This document shows, one piece after another, positions 23,901-36,394 of a DNA stretch of 64,000 nt (position 1 is the stretch's first letter; every line of letters begins with the position of its first letter). The DNA lies in the NCBI RefSeq assembly GCF_038502225.1, contig NC_091293.1, positions 13,660,939 through 13,724,938 on the forward strand, read 5' to 3'. Under the pieces are notes generated by a model. The model was not told the DNA's origin. It saw only the letters and a list, made by a program, of their open reading frames with translations, and searched no databases. This stretch comes from Cherax quadricarinatus (Eukaryota; Arthropoda; Malacostraca; Decapoda; Parastacidae). The position numbers and the translations under genes are program-made.

Positions 23901-25745
23901 CATCTGTGACGAGCGGGGTCCCACAGGGGTCGGTCCTAGGACCATTGCTACTTTTGGTATATATGAATGACATGATGGAAGGGATAGACTCAGAAGTGTC
24001 CCTGTTCACAGATGATTTGAAGTTAAGGAGGAGAATTAAATCAGATGAAGATCAGGCAGGACTTCAAAGAGACCTGGACAGACTGGACACGTGGTCCAGC
24101 AACTGGCTTCTTGAATTCAACCCTGCCAAATGCAAAGTCATGAAGATCATGGAAGAGCAAAGAAGACCGCAGACGGAGTATAGGCTAGGTGGTCAAAAAC
24201 TGCAAACCTCGCTCAAGGAGAAATATCTTGGGGTGAGTGTAACACCAAGCACATCTCTGGAAGCACACATCAACCAGATAACTGCTGCATCATGTGGGTC
24301 CCTGGCAAATCTGAGAAAAACGTTCTGATACCTTAGTAAGGAATCGTTCAAGACACTGTACACTGTGTACATCAGGCCCATACTGGAGTACGCAGCACCA
24401 GTTTGGAACCCACACCTTGTCAAGCATGTCAAGAAATTAGAGAAAGCGCAAAGGTTTGCGAGAAGGTTATTTCCAGAGCTCAGGGGATTGTCCTACGAAG
24501 AAAGGTTAAGGGAAATCGGCCTGACGACACTGTAGGACAGGAAGGTCAGGGGAGACATGACAAATACATTGTGAAGGTTTTTACTCAGTCCTCAAAATAA
24601 CTCTCCAAAGGCTGGCTCCTTCTCAGGAAAATAACTAATAGAAAAATAACAAAATACAATAATCAATTTTATTATAATAAAGGTAATAAAATAAAATAAT
24701 TAAAAATGACCATTAAACCTATTTGAGGAAAAATTAAAAAAAAAATACGAAGTAGTATATGAACTCAAAGCCGGTGTTGTTGAAACCTCCGTTGTCGTCA
24801 AGGATGAAACAGAGGGGTGTGAAGGGGGTCGCAGCTGGTACGTGACAACTCAACGATAATTTAGCCACACTTGATGTCGAACCTTGAATGATCAGTCACG
24901 ATGACAGGAACGCAGGTTTTTCGCCACTGAAGAAATGAGGGGTAGTTGCCTGGGTTTATTTACAATAAGGTAAGTAGATTTTGGGTGAGGTCTCGTAACA
25001 AAATTTAGGTTCTACTCCAAGAAATCTCTGTAGGTGCCAGATGACCCTAGCTGGCAGTCCAAGCTAGAAAGTGAAAAAGTTACCTACCGCTTGATAAATC
25101 ACTCCATGATAAGAAGTGTATGGTATTTAAAAGAAATAGTGAGGAGTTACACAAAATGCTCTTACTTTAAAATGCAAGTCAACCAAGTCTCAAAATTAAA
25201 CAAAAGTGAAGCTTTTAAACAAAATATAAATTAAGACAGACGCAGAGGCGAATACTTACAGATGTGTTGGGAGCTGCTAGTCAAGTGACCATTCACTGGT
25301 CAGAGCCCTGCACATCACCTCTTGCCGGGTGGAGAAAGGATTGGGGGGGAATAGCGGGAGCTAGACACTCACCCTACCTTAACATGCAAATCACCATACA
25401 TTCACTCACTACTCCTATATATTGAACTTTTCCCTCACAGACATACAAAATACTGCGTGGAATAGACAAGGTGGACAGAGACAGGATGTTCCAGAGAGGG
25501 AACAAAGAAACAAGGGGTCACACCTGGAAATTGAAGACTCAGTTGAGTAAAAGGGATGTTAGGAAGTATTTCTTCAATCATAGAGTAGTCAGGAAGTGGA
25601 AGAGTCTAGCAAGTAATGTAGTGGAGGCAGGAACCATACATAGCTTTAAGACGAGGTATGATAAATCTCATGGAGCAGGGAGAGAGAGGACCAAGTAGCG
25701 ATCAGTAAAGAGGCGGGTCCTGGAGCTGAGTCTCGACCCCTGCAA

Positions 25746-25747
<2 letters not shown>
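20943..25747 (+). mobile_element. CR1-like LINE family B, near full-length but broken (copy B2)
   Basis: The copy starts inside ORF1 (AGAAGCTAAGATACAGTG at about 20969), continues through ORF1 (to about 22020), endonuclease (about 22030-22760, with GDFNHREIDWENL at about 22480-22520 intact), linker and RT (about 23180-24560). RT pieces are open at 23351-23635 and 23741-24328; the FADD position reads FTDD (about 24004-24015). Many stops and frameshifts. The C-terminal region is interrupted by an about 870-bp insertion (24572-25438), then resumes at 25440 and runs to the 3' UTR before a CA repeat. Confidence 0.85.
24572..25438. other. AT-rich insertion of unknown type inside a LINE
   Basis: Compared with family A, the coding sequence jumps from GGGGAGACATGACAA to ACATACAAAATACTG; the 870 bp between have no LINE similarity. 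The insert begins AT-rich (TTTTATTATAATAAAGG, an A-run at 24727-24750) and contains a GC-richer middle. I see no long terminal repeats, no coding sequence above about 65 codons and no clear target duplication. It could be a short nonautonomous element or host sequence captured by rearrangement. Confidence 0.5.
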
Positions 25748-25782
<35 letters not shown>

Positions 25783-25800
25783 AACACACATCACAAACCA
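25748..25800. repeat. CA microsatellite
   Basis: (CA)n following the 3' UTR of copy B2, separating it from the 5' end of copy B3. Confidence 0.85.
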
Positions 25801-28800
25801 CAAACGACCACAAAGAAATACACAAGTTTTTCATTATGTGGTAACTAAAAAAAATGGGTTGCCAGAGAACAGCAAGGATAACCAGGGGACTGGAGGATGA
25901 GTCTGGGAAGGAAGGCTGGGTACCAGAGTTCGTGAAAAGGGAGCATGATTGGGGAAGGAAGCTAGGTGAGCTTAACAAGAAAATGGACGAGAAGATAGCT
26001 GCAGAGAGCAGGAATTGGGAGCTACAAGTCACAGAAGCAGCTATGATAGAGAACTCTGAAGAGGAACTGGAAAATTTGAAGCAGTCTAAAGAGCCAAAGA
26101 GCAGTACATGCATTACATCAGAAACTGCTGCATCAGTCACAAATGAGGGGACTGTAGGGAATAAAGGAATTAAACTGTATGCAGAGGTCCTATCAGACCA
26201 CCATGGAGCCCTGAAAAAAAAGAAGAGCACACCAGGAACAATTGAGGGGACTGTATAAAATGAAAGAGCTCAGGAACAGCTGAGAAGGAAAAATGACAGA
26301 CCACTGGGCACAAGGAAAACAGATAGAGAAGAGATTGAAGAAGGGGAAGCTGCACTGGATGCAACGAAATCGAATCAGTGGATGCAATGGGAAATGCAGT
26401 GGGAGAATGAAAGGGAGAGGTCAGTCTTCGTTTATGGACTCCAGGAAATTGAAGGGAAAATTTATAAAGCATGAAGACAGGGGAAGAAAAATGCAATTGA
26501 AAGTATCTTGCAAGCAATAGGAGAGGATGACATGGTACAGCTCGCAAATTTTATGAGAATAGGGGAATTTTCAAGAGGAAGAAACTGGCCAGTCAAAGTA
26601 ATTTTTATGGCCGAATCAGTTTAAAACAGGATCCTTCAGGAGAAAGCATGACTCAGGGACATATTGGGATACCAGAGGGTGTACCTCGACCATGACAGAA
26701 CACGAGAAGGAAAACAAAAACTGAAAGAGAGGACACAGAGATGCAAGGAGAAAAGAGAGGCCAAGATGAAAATGAGCAAAAGAACCTAAACTCAGACAGA
26801 AGAGAAAACATAACCTCCCTCACAACCACCTGAAGAAGACCCTCAACCTGAACAACCCTAATACAACCAAGCAATCTAACCCAAAACCCACATACTGTAC
26901 CCACTGCCCCCACCCCATCATTAAAAACTCTGCCTTCACATCAACCCCCCCCTTCATAGATCCTTGTCATGTCTCTCACTTTCCCAACCCCAGTGCATCC
27001 CCCTGACCACACTTTTAGAAAAGAAGTTTAAGGTTTAGCATACAAATTCAGACATCATAGTACTCACAGAAACAAAACTCACCAGGATGATAACAGATGC
27101 AATCATTCTACCCGGACATCAGATCCCGAGAAAATATAGAGAGAGCAGAGGGGGAGGAGGAATTGCACTGCTCATTATAAAACAGTGGGAATTTGATGAA
27201 ATAGAAGGAATGGACAGAACAGGCGAAAGGGACTACATAGTAGGAACAATTCAGGAACTGCAGGAGGCCAAGAGAAGAATACAGAGAAAGCAATAGAACA
27301 ATGGTGGACACACTAGCTGAGGTGGCTAGAAGAGCTCACATGGGTAGAGCAAAGTTACTAGTTATGGGTGACTTCAATCACAAGGAGAATGACTGGGAAA
27401 ACCTGGAGCCACATGGAGGTCCCAAAACATGGAGACCCAAGATGATGGTAGTGGTACTGGTAAACTTTATGCATCAACATGTTAGAGACACTACCAGAGA
27501 GAGAAAGGTGAGGATGAACCAGCAAGACTGGACCTAGTATTCATCTTGAGTGCCTGAGACATCGAGGACATCACATACTAAAGGCTCCTTGGAGCTAGTG
27601 ATCATGTGGTTCTGAGCTTAGAATACATAGTTGAATTACAGATGGAGAGGTTAGCAGGAATAGAATGGGAGAAGTCAAACTACAAAAGGATGGACTACAT
27701 AGGCATGAGGAACTTCCTTCAAGAGGTTCAGTGGGAAAGAGAACTGGTAGGAAAATTGGTAAAGGAAACTATGGACTATGTGACAACAAAACGCAAGGAA
27801 ACAGAGGAGAGCTTTGTTCCCAAGGGCAACTGTAATAATGGGAATACCAGAAAAAGGACAAAAGTGTAAGGAGGCAAAAACTAAATGTGTCAGAGAGTGG
27901 AAAAAGTACAGAAGACAAAGAACCCGGGAAAATAAAGAGATTAGTCTAAGAACCAGAAATGAATATGCAGGGATAAGGAGGGAGGCCCAGCAATAATACA
28001 ACAACGACATAGCACCAAAAGTCAAATTTGACCCAAAGCTGATGTATAGCAACATCAGGAGGAAAACAACAGCCATGTACCAGGTAATCAGGCTGAGGAA
28101 GGAAGATGGAGAGTTCACAAGAAACAGCCAAGAAGTATGTGAGGAACTCAACATGAGATTTAAAGAAGTATTCACAGTGGAGAGAGGAAGGACTCGAGGA
28201 AGTCAGAAAAGGAGGTACACCAACAAGGGATACATCAACAAGTTCTGGAAGAGATACACACAACTGAGGAGGAGGTGAAGAAGCTGCTATGTGAACTTGA
28301 TAACTCAAAGGCAGTGGGACCGGACAACTTCTCTCTATAGGTCCTTAAAGAGGGAGCAAAGAAGCTGTATATGCAACTAATAAAAATCTTCAACAAATCC
28401 ATTGAAACTGAACTACCTGAGGTATGAAAGATGGCAAATGTAGTCCCAATTTCAAGGGAGAGAGAAACGAGGCATTAATTAAACTACAGACATGTGTTAG
28501 TTGCATGTATAGTATAAAAAGTCATGGAGAAGGTTATCAGGAGAGTGGTGGAGCACCTACAAAGAAACAAGCTTATAAATGACAACCACAACGATTTCAG
28601 GGAAGGGAAATCCTGTGTCACAAACCTACACGAGTTTTATGATAAGGTAACAAAAGTAAGACACGAGAGAGACGGGTGGGTAGATTGCATTTTTTTGGAC
28701 TCAGTTCCTCACAAGAGGTTAGTGTAAAAGCTAAAGTATCAAGCATGCATAACAGGAAAGGCACTGCAGTGGAACAGAGAATACCTTACAGGGAAGCAAC

Positions 28801-29815
28801 AACGAGCCATGGTACGTGACGAGGTGTCCGAGTGGGCGCCTGTGACGAGCGGGGTTTCACAGGGGTCAGTCCTAGGACCAGTGCTGTTTTTGGTATATGT
28901 GAATGACATGACGGAAGAGACAGACTCAGAAGTGTCCCTATTTGGAGACGATGTGAAGTTAATGAGGAGAATCAAATCTAATGAGGATCAGGCAGGTCTA
29001 CAAAGAGACCTGGACAAGCTGAAAGCCTGGACCAGCAACTGTTTCCTCGAATTTAACCCCGCCAAATGCAAAGTCATGAAGATCAGGGAAAAGCAAAGAA
29101 GACAGCAGACAGGGTATAGGCTAGGTGGGCAATGACTGTAAACCTCATACAAGGAAAAGGATCTTGGGGTGAGTATAATACCGAGCACATCTCCTCAGGC
29201 ACACATCAACCAGATAACTTCTGCAGCATATAAACTCCTTGCAAACCTAAGAATAGCATTCCGATACCTCAGTCAGGAATCGTTCAAGACTCTGTACACC
29301 GTGTATGTCAGGCCCATACTTGAGTATGCAGCACCAGTTTGGAACCCACTCCTGGTCAAGCACGTCAAGAAATTAGAGAAAGTGTAAATGTTTGCAACAA
29401 ACTAGTCCCAGAGGTAATGGGAATATCCTACAAAGAAATGTTAAGGGAAATCGGCCTGACCACCCTGGAGCACAGAAGGGGTAGGGGAGACATGATAACG
29501 ACATACGAGTAATTGACAGAGTGGACAGAGACAGGATGTTCCAGAGATTGGATACAGAAACAAGGGGTCTCAGTTGGAAGCTAATGACTGAGATGAGTCA
29601 AAGGGATGTTAGGAAGTATTTCTATAGTCACAGAGTTATTAGGATGTGGAATAGTCTGGCAAGTGACGTATTGGAGGCAGGAACCATACATTGTTTTAAG
29701 ACGAAGTTTGATAAAGCTCATGGAGGACAGAGAGTGAGGATCTAGTAGCGAGCAATGAAGAGGCAGGGCCAGGAGCTATGAATCGACCTCTGCAACCATA
29801 AATAGGTGAGTACAC
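25801..29815 (+). mobile_element. CR1-like LINE family B, near full-length but broken (copy B3)
   Basis: ORF1 starts at ATG 25854 (MGCQRTARITRGLEDES), only about 50 bp after the CA repeat, so the 5' UTR of the family seems short. It is open to 26258, then shifted. Endonuclease pieces are recognisable at 27060-27690 (TETKL-like at about 27068, MGDFNHKENDWENL at about 27364-27405). RT pieces lie at 28260-29135; the FADD position reads FGDD at about 28951-28962, an Ala to Gly change. The C-terminal pieces lie at 29169-29387 and 29521-29745. The 3' UTR ends with AATAGGTGAGTACA at about 29800-29813. Numerous stops and indels make it a pseudo-copy. Confidence 0.85.
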
Positions 29816-30154
29816 AAATCATCATGCACAACTCATCGCACATAAGTACGTCATCACAAAGCCTGGCAGCACGCACACACACAGCGTCGCATGCAAAACA
29901 TGCTGGTCAATATCTGAAGCAAGAGCAATGAACAACTGCCATTAGGTATTCTTCCCCTCGTTCCCCTCCCACCCTAACCCTCTAACTACCCTCTCCCATC
30001 ACCCCTTCCCTTCCACCCACTCTCCCTGGCTGAACTGGATTCAGATGATAATGAAGGCACATCACGGGTGGTCCACTGTTTGACTGGACAGTCAGGCAGC
30101 GTGATTGACTGAATGTCCAGCAGATGAATTAACTCACCTACACATCATCAGTGT

Positions 30155-30219
<65 letters not shown>

Positions 30220-30937
30220 CCTTGTTATTCAAGGCTATCACAAGGTTCTTACACAAGTGTTGCCTCACGTGGAATGACTCAATAACGAGATAACATTAAA
30301 GGTGACACCAAACAAGTGATTGCGTCTCTAGACAAGAGTCTCTGGACACATGTGAAGAGATAGTATCTCTCAGTTGCGCCTTGTTATTAGTTGCTAAAAT
30401 ATATCGGTGTTAATTACATATTTTAGGGCACTGCTCTACTATATATATATATATATATGCTAAACTATAAGTAGATCAGATTAATCTAACCTTAACAAGG
30501 TCATCAGATATAACTCATGATAACTACTGCTTAATAAACAATGATAATTTTATTCACTGATGGTGTTGGGAATTATCTTGTGCTAAATTATTAATGGATA
30601 AATCATAAATCCGATTATATTCAAGGTGTCTGAGTCGGTGACCCCGTCTCAGCGGTTTTAAGATACGATACAGGAAATGGTACAGACTACAGTGGGTTGA
30701 ATAGGTAACACTGGTCAACAGTTTTTGAAAAGTTGTATGCTTCTTAAATGAGATTAGTTAATTCTAATGTATTTTCATGTCCTGAATCCAAATATCACCT
30801 TGAAAAATGATTATTTACTATAGTTTTAAAGATATGAGACATGTAATATTTGATTATTTTATAATAATGTGCAGTATGTGTCAGTATGTTATAAACTCTA
30901 ATCTGTACCTATTCTCAGCCTTTTTGCTTGACGCTTA
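29816..30937. other. unassigned sequence with TG and TA microsatellites
   Basis: Contains (TG)n at 30154-30218 and (TA)n at 30441-30458. I recognise nothing else until the remnant of the minus-strand pseudogene at 30898-30939. Confidence 0.6.
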
Positions 30938-30939
30938 TA

Positions 30940-31393
30940 CAGTGGAACCCCGAGTTTCGAACGTATCGATTATCGAACTCTTCGAGTTTAGAACACATTT
31001 TTCAAACCAATTTTGTCCTGATTATCGAACGCTCCCCATCTTTCGAACCGCAGGGCACCGGACTTGTCGCCAGCCGGCTCTGTCTGTGTCCCCTTGTGAG
31101 CCAGTCTAGCTTTGTTGATGCTTGAGTGAACACTAACCTGCCACTCATTTAAACATTTCACAATTAGTTCATTGTGTTTGGCACTTGCTTATTAAGTCTG
31201 ACTGTGAAATAAGCTACCATGGTGGTGATGGTGGATGTTATTGGTGTATGGTGGTGGATGGTATTGGTGGATGATGGTAGTTGATGGTGGGTGATGGTGG
31301 TGGTGGTGGATGGTATTGGTGGATGGTGATGGTGGATGGTATTGGTGGGTGGTGGTGGTGGATGGTGGTGGCTATCTGGCTGGCTGCTATCTA

Positions 31394-31447
<54 letters not shown>

Positions 31448-31606
31448 TGGCTGGATGGCTGGCTGGCTGACTGACTGGCTGGCTGACTGGCTATCTGGGT
31501 GGCTGGCTATCTGGGTGGCTGGCTATCTGGCTGGCTGGCTATCTGACTGGCCAGCTATCTGACTGGCTGGCTATCTGGCTGGCTGGATATTTGGCTGGCT
31601 GGATAT

Positions 31607-31644
<38 letters not shown>

Positions 31645-31664
31645 ATCTGGCTGGCTGCTATCTA

Positions 31665-31748
<84 letters not shown>

Positions 31749-31778
31749 ACTGACTGGCTGGCTGACTGGCTATCTGGG

Positions 31779-31816
<38 letters not shown>

Positions 31817-32193
31817 TGTGGCTGGCTGTAATCCCAGATAAGGACTTGTTACCAAAAGTCTTTATGGAAAGGGATTCCCCTTCCAAACAATAAGTGCTCC
31901 CTCACTCCTCACCATCTTCCAGATGCCATCAACAATCTTCAATAAAGGTAAGTAAAAATGTTATTTTATGTGTTTATGTATTACTAATTGTACTATGTAT
32001 GTTTGTTGTGTGTATGTAAAACTATAATGTAATCTCTATAAAATGTATTTTTTTGTGAATATTTTTGGGTTTCTGGAATGGATTAATTGTATTTCCATTA
32101 TTTCTTATCGGAAATATTGCTTTGACTTTCCAACATTTCGACTTTAGAACTAGCTCCTGCAACGGATTAAGTTCGAAACTCGAGGTTCCATTG
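30940..32193. mobile_element. nonautonomous Tigger/pogo-like DNA transposon, TA target duplication
   Basis: Left terminus CAGTGGAACCCCGAGTTTCG (30940 on) and right terminus, read inward on the minus strand, CAATGGAACCTCGAGTTTCG agree at 21 of the first 23 positions as inverted repeats. Both ends are flanked by TA (30938-30939 and 32194-32195), the target duplication of the Tc1/mariner/pogo superfamily. The termini resemble Tigger-type ends as I remember them. The interior encodes no transposase. It is largely GGTGGAT repeats (31217-31370) and (CTGG)n (31380-31820), the latter containing an internal duplication of about 271 bp. Confidence 0.8.
31200..31820. repeat. GGTGGAT and CTGG repeats inside the Tigger-like element
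   Basis: A GGTGGATGGT-type minisatellite is followed by about 440 bp of CTGG/CTGA tetranucleotide repeats. The phrase GCTATCTGGCTGGCTGCTAT recurs at 31372 and 31642, so the array contains a 271-bp higher-order duplication. Confidence 0.85.
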
Positions 32194-32880
32194 TAGTGGG
32201 CTGAAGAATCATCTCTTGTCAATGTCCAGCAATAGTCTGCAAGCATTCTTGTGCCCCATTTGCCCTGGCACAATTTTTCCATGGTTGAAATATTTTGGTG
32301 AAACTTTTCACCATGTTCGTCACTAACTGCCCCACAGTTCGCTGGAAAAAAGTCTAAATGTGAGTCCAAAAAGTGGATTTTAAGTGACATGTTACATCCC
32401 ATGTTCTTGTAAGCCTTGATGAAGTGTTTCACCAATTCTTCATAGTTGCCTTCCATTCTGTTTCCTAGAAATTCCTTCCCCGCTTACGTGAATCCTTCCC
32501 AAACAGCTTTCTCCTCCCCATGAAGGTCTGATTCAAAGTCACCATCTTTAAGAAGCTCTCGAATCTGAGGACCATTGAAGACTCCCTCTCTTAGCATTGC
32601 TCAGTGAGAGGAATTTTAATGTTAAATACTTGAATCCCTGACCTGATTTGTCCATAGCTTTTACAAAATTTTTCATGAGCACCAATTTTATGTGTAGTGG
32701 TGGTAGCCAAATTTTGTTTGGTTCAATGAGAGGTGGATGTTGAACATTTTTCATCCCAGACTCCTATGACTAACGAGGTGTCCAGTCTCTCCTGATGTAG
32801 TGGGAACATTTTGTACGGCTGTCCCATTCACACAGAAAGCAGCAGTACTTGGTGTATCCGCCCTGCAAGCTCATCACTAA

Positions 32881-33971
<1,091 letters not shown>

Positions 33972-34110
33972 ACGGTACTCACCTATTTGTACTCACCTAT
34001 TTGTAGTTGCAAGGGTCGATTCATAGCTCCTGGCCCCGCCTCTTCACTGATTGCTTCTTGGCCTACCATACTACCATGGGCGAGCAGACCTGCTGCAGTG
34101 CTATCCAGTC
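33972..34110 (-). mobile_element. CR1-like LINE 3' end, minus strand
   Basis: On the minus strand the sequence is a CR1 family A/B type 3' UTR (CCAGGAGCTATGAATCGACC) ending in two tail units AAATAGGTGAGTAC (plus-strand GTACTCACCTATTT, 33975 on). Only the last about 130 bp of the element remain. Confidence 0.8.
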
Positions 34111-34189
34111 GGCTCAGAGGTCAATCTTACATAGATAATAAGATACGTTCCCTTACCAGTGTTCGTCAACAACTGAATAATATTCAACG

Positions 34190-34487
34190 AAAACAATAAC
34201 AATCTAACACAAAAACAACAACAAAAATAAAAACAAATACAACAGTTATAACAATAAAAATAAAAACGCCACCATGACAACCACCACCAACAACAATAAA
34301 ACAACAACAACAACAACAACAAGAACAAGAACAAACAACAACAACAAACAACATCAGCACCACCAACACATCAAACAACAGCTCCAGTAACAAACAACAA
34401 CCACAGCAACAACAAAAGCCTGAGTTCAATTGCTTTCTTCTGTGAAAAAGCAAAAAAAAAAAAAAAAAAAGAAAAAAAAATCTTCTG
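34190..34487. repeat. AAC-rich low-complexity block and A-run
   Basis: AAC/AACAAA repeats to about 34410, and a poly(A)-type run at 34450-34487 interrupted once by G. Confidence 0.9.
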
Positions 34488-34510
34488 AATGATTTCGTTT
34501 ATAAATAAAA

Positions 34511-35069
34511 TGCCATTGTGCACGAGTGCCAGATCTGAAGCTCTTAAAACAAGTGCCATTGTGCACGAGTGCCAGATCTGAAGCTCTTAAAACAAGTGCC
34601 ATTGTGCACGAGTGCCAGATCTGAAGCTCTTAAAACAAGTGCCATTGTGCACGAGTGCCAGATCTGAAGCTCTTAAAACAAGTGCCATTGTGCACGAGTG
34701 CCAGATCTGAAGCTCTTAAAACAAGTGCCATTGTGCACGAGTGCCAGATCTGAAGCTCTTAAAACAAGTGCCATTGTGCACGAGTGCCAGATCTGAAGCT
34801 CTTAAAACAAGTGCCATTGTGCACGAGTGCCAGATCTGAAGCTCTTAAAACAAGTGCCATTGTGCACGAGTGCCAGATCTGAAGCTCTTAAAACAAGTGC
34901 CATTGTGCACGAGTGCCAGATCTGAAGCTCTTAAAACAAGTGCCATTGTGCACGAGTGCCAGATCTGAAGCTCTTAAAACAAGTGTCATTGTGCACGAGT
35001 GCCAGATCTGAAGCTCTTAAAACAAGTGTCATTGTGCACGAGTGCCAGATCTGAAGCTCTTAAAACAAA
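34511..35069. repeat. 43-bp satellite, 13 copies, almost identical
   Basis: The unit starting TGCCATTGTGCACGAGTGCC and ending TCTTAAAACAAG repeats every 43 bp (for example starts at 34511, 34554, 34597). Thirteen units fit between 34511 and 35069. Only the last two or three units differ (GTCATT instead of GCCATT). Such homogeneity means very recent expansion or ongoing homogenisation. Each unit contains the palindromes GTGCAC and AGATCT. Confidence 0.95.
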
Positions 35070-35111
35070 CTTTATGTGTGAATAATTGTTTTATCCGCGA
35101 GCATTAATGTT

Positions 35112-35113
<2 letters not shown>

Positions 35114-35203
<90 letters not shown>
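35114..35203. repeat. CT microsatellite
   Basis: About 90 bp of uninterrupted (CT)n. Confidence 0.97.
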
Positions 35204-35206
<3 letters not shown>

Positions 35207-35236
35207 GACACACATGACACAATGCAAATTTACCCT

Positions 35237-35322
35237 GGCTTTTATACCACGTTTATGATCATTCGTGTCTATATGGTGATTAGCATATAAACACGAATGA
35301 TTATAAACGAGGTATAATAGCC
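35237..35322. repeat. 86-nt near-perfect hairpin
   Basis: 35237-35268 and 35291-35322 are inverted copies with 29 of 32 positions matching. The stem continues after one mismatch with TATATG (35270-35275) and CATATA, leaving an 8-nt loop GTGATTAG. Size and shape fit a microRNA precursor or a tiny inverted-repeat element. I see no target duplication or recognised family. Confidence 0.7.
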
Positions 35323-35428
35323 GAGGATGATGAGATCATTGAGCATAAAGTGGCGGATGATGCCCCTCTACTGGATCATTCTGACGACAGTATATTATAG
35401 TGAATGGTGTCGGTATGATACAGTATAT

Positions 35429-35829
35429 GATACCTGGAGTTTACCTGGAGAGAGTTTCGGGGGTCAACGCCCCCGCGGCTCGGTCTGTGACCAGGCCTCA
35501 TTGTGGATCAGGGTCTGATCAACCAGGTAGTTACTGCTGGCCGCACGCAAACTGACGCACGGACCACAGCCCGGCTGGTCAAGTACTAACTTTAAGTGTC
35601 TGTCCAGTGCCGTCTTGAAGACAGCCAGGTGTCTATTGGTAATTCCCCGTTTGTATGCTGAGAGGCAGTTGAAAAGTCTTGGGCCCCGGACACTTACTGT
35701 GTTGTCAGTGCACTCGTGGCACCCATGCTTTTCATTGGGGGAATGTTGCATCTCCTGTCGAGTCTTTTGCTTTCTCAGGGAGTGATTTTCGTGTGCAAGT
35801 TTCTTATTAATCCCTCTAGGATTTTCCAC
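35429..35829 (-). mobile_element. Jockey-superfamily LINE 3' end, minus strand (family C)
   Basis: Minus-strand coding to about 35464 contains SVRGPRLFN followed by a FKTALDRHLKLVLDQPG segment, the same C-terminus found in the plus-strand copy at 59454-60426. The 3' end is a GC-rich sequence (CGCGGGGGCGTTGACCCCCG type) with a tail CTCCAGGTAAACTCCAGGTA. It is 5'-truncated within the C-terminal domain. Confidence 0.8.
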
Positions 35830-36394
35830 TTCTTTTAAGTATTTAAGCTAAGCTAGAATTAGGCAGATGATAGTTTAGTTTAGTATCCACAATTACTTTC
35901 ACAGCCTACCCAAATTGACAACGGTGGGGATTTGACCAGGCACCTACGGGGGTACACCTACCCACGCCTGGTACGCAGGGCTAAGACACAAAAAGAATAC
36001 ACGTGTGTGAAGAGGAGTGTGAACAGATTGCCTAATTAAGCTGATCTATTAACTATCTAGTTAGGGAACTACTTACCCCACATTAGACTAGTGCTTTGAC
36101 GTTCACTAACATACGTTAATTTATTACAAAACGGATTAGATCACATATGGCAACAGGCGATATCTTTGCTCTGACGAAGCCGGGTAGAAGGAGTGACTTG
36201 TACAAGTATCTAAGGTGTCCCTACGGAAGCACCTTAGACCCCAAACTTCGTGAAAGTAAGTGCCTAGACAGTACATTGTGTGCACATTTTATATGTATGT
36301 CAGTGGCGCTGGCCACATATGAAGCGTCTTCCAACAGCTTCCAGTTAATCAGAGATTTAACTACAAATACAACTGGCTAAAACTGCTCTTGTGT
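35830..36394. other. unassigned sequence
   Basis: The plus frame at 36147-36380 (77 codons) has no recognisable features. Nothing else seen. Confidence 0.4.

Larger units (their letters stand above)
30898..32880 (-). pseudogene. conserved arthropod repeat-associated protein, split by the Tigger-like element
   Basis: On the minus strand, 32880-32196 reads through YTKYCCFLCEWDSR, a WLPPLHIKLVLMKNFVKAM segment (about 32690) and CNMSLKIHFLDSHLDFFPAN … DEHGEKFHQ … KLCQGKWGTRMLADYCWTL (about 32396-32230). I remember this as a widespread family of uncharacterised, multicopy proteins in arthropods and other invertebrates, probably of transposon origin; I cannot name it. There are stops or shifts near 32490, 32590, 32765 and 32865. 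The frame is broken at 32195 by the transposon; beyond it, from 30939 to TAG 30898-30900, the same frame continues with a basic C-terminus. Removing the element and one TA leaves the frame open across the junction. Confidence 0.7.

Noticed and set aside
31658..31855. SQPA-repeat frame on the minus strand
   Set aside because: Translation of the CTGG tetranucleotide array within the Tigger-like element.
34511..35069. CRISPR-like array of evenly spaced repeats
   Set aside because: There are no unique spacers; the 43-bp units are contiguous and nearly identical, and the context is eukaryotic.
36147..36380. 77-codon plus-strand frame as a host gene
   Set aside because: No recognisable domain, no splice or promoter context, and it lies among repeats.
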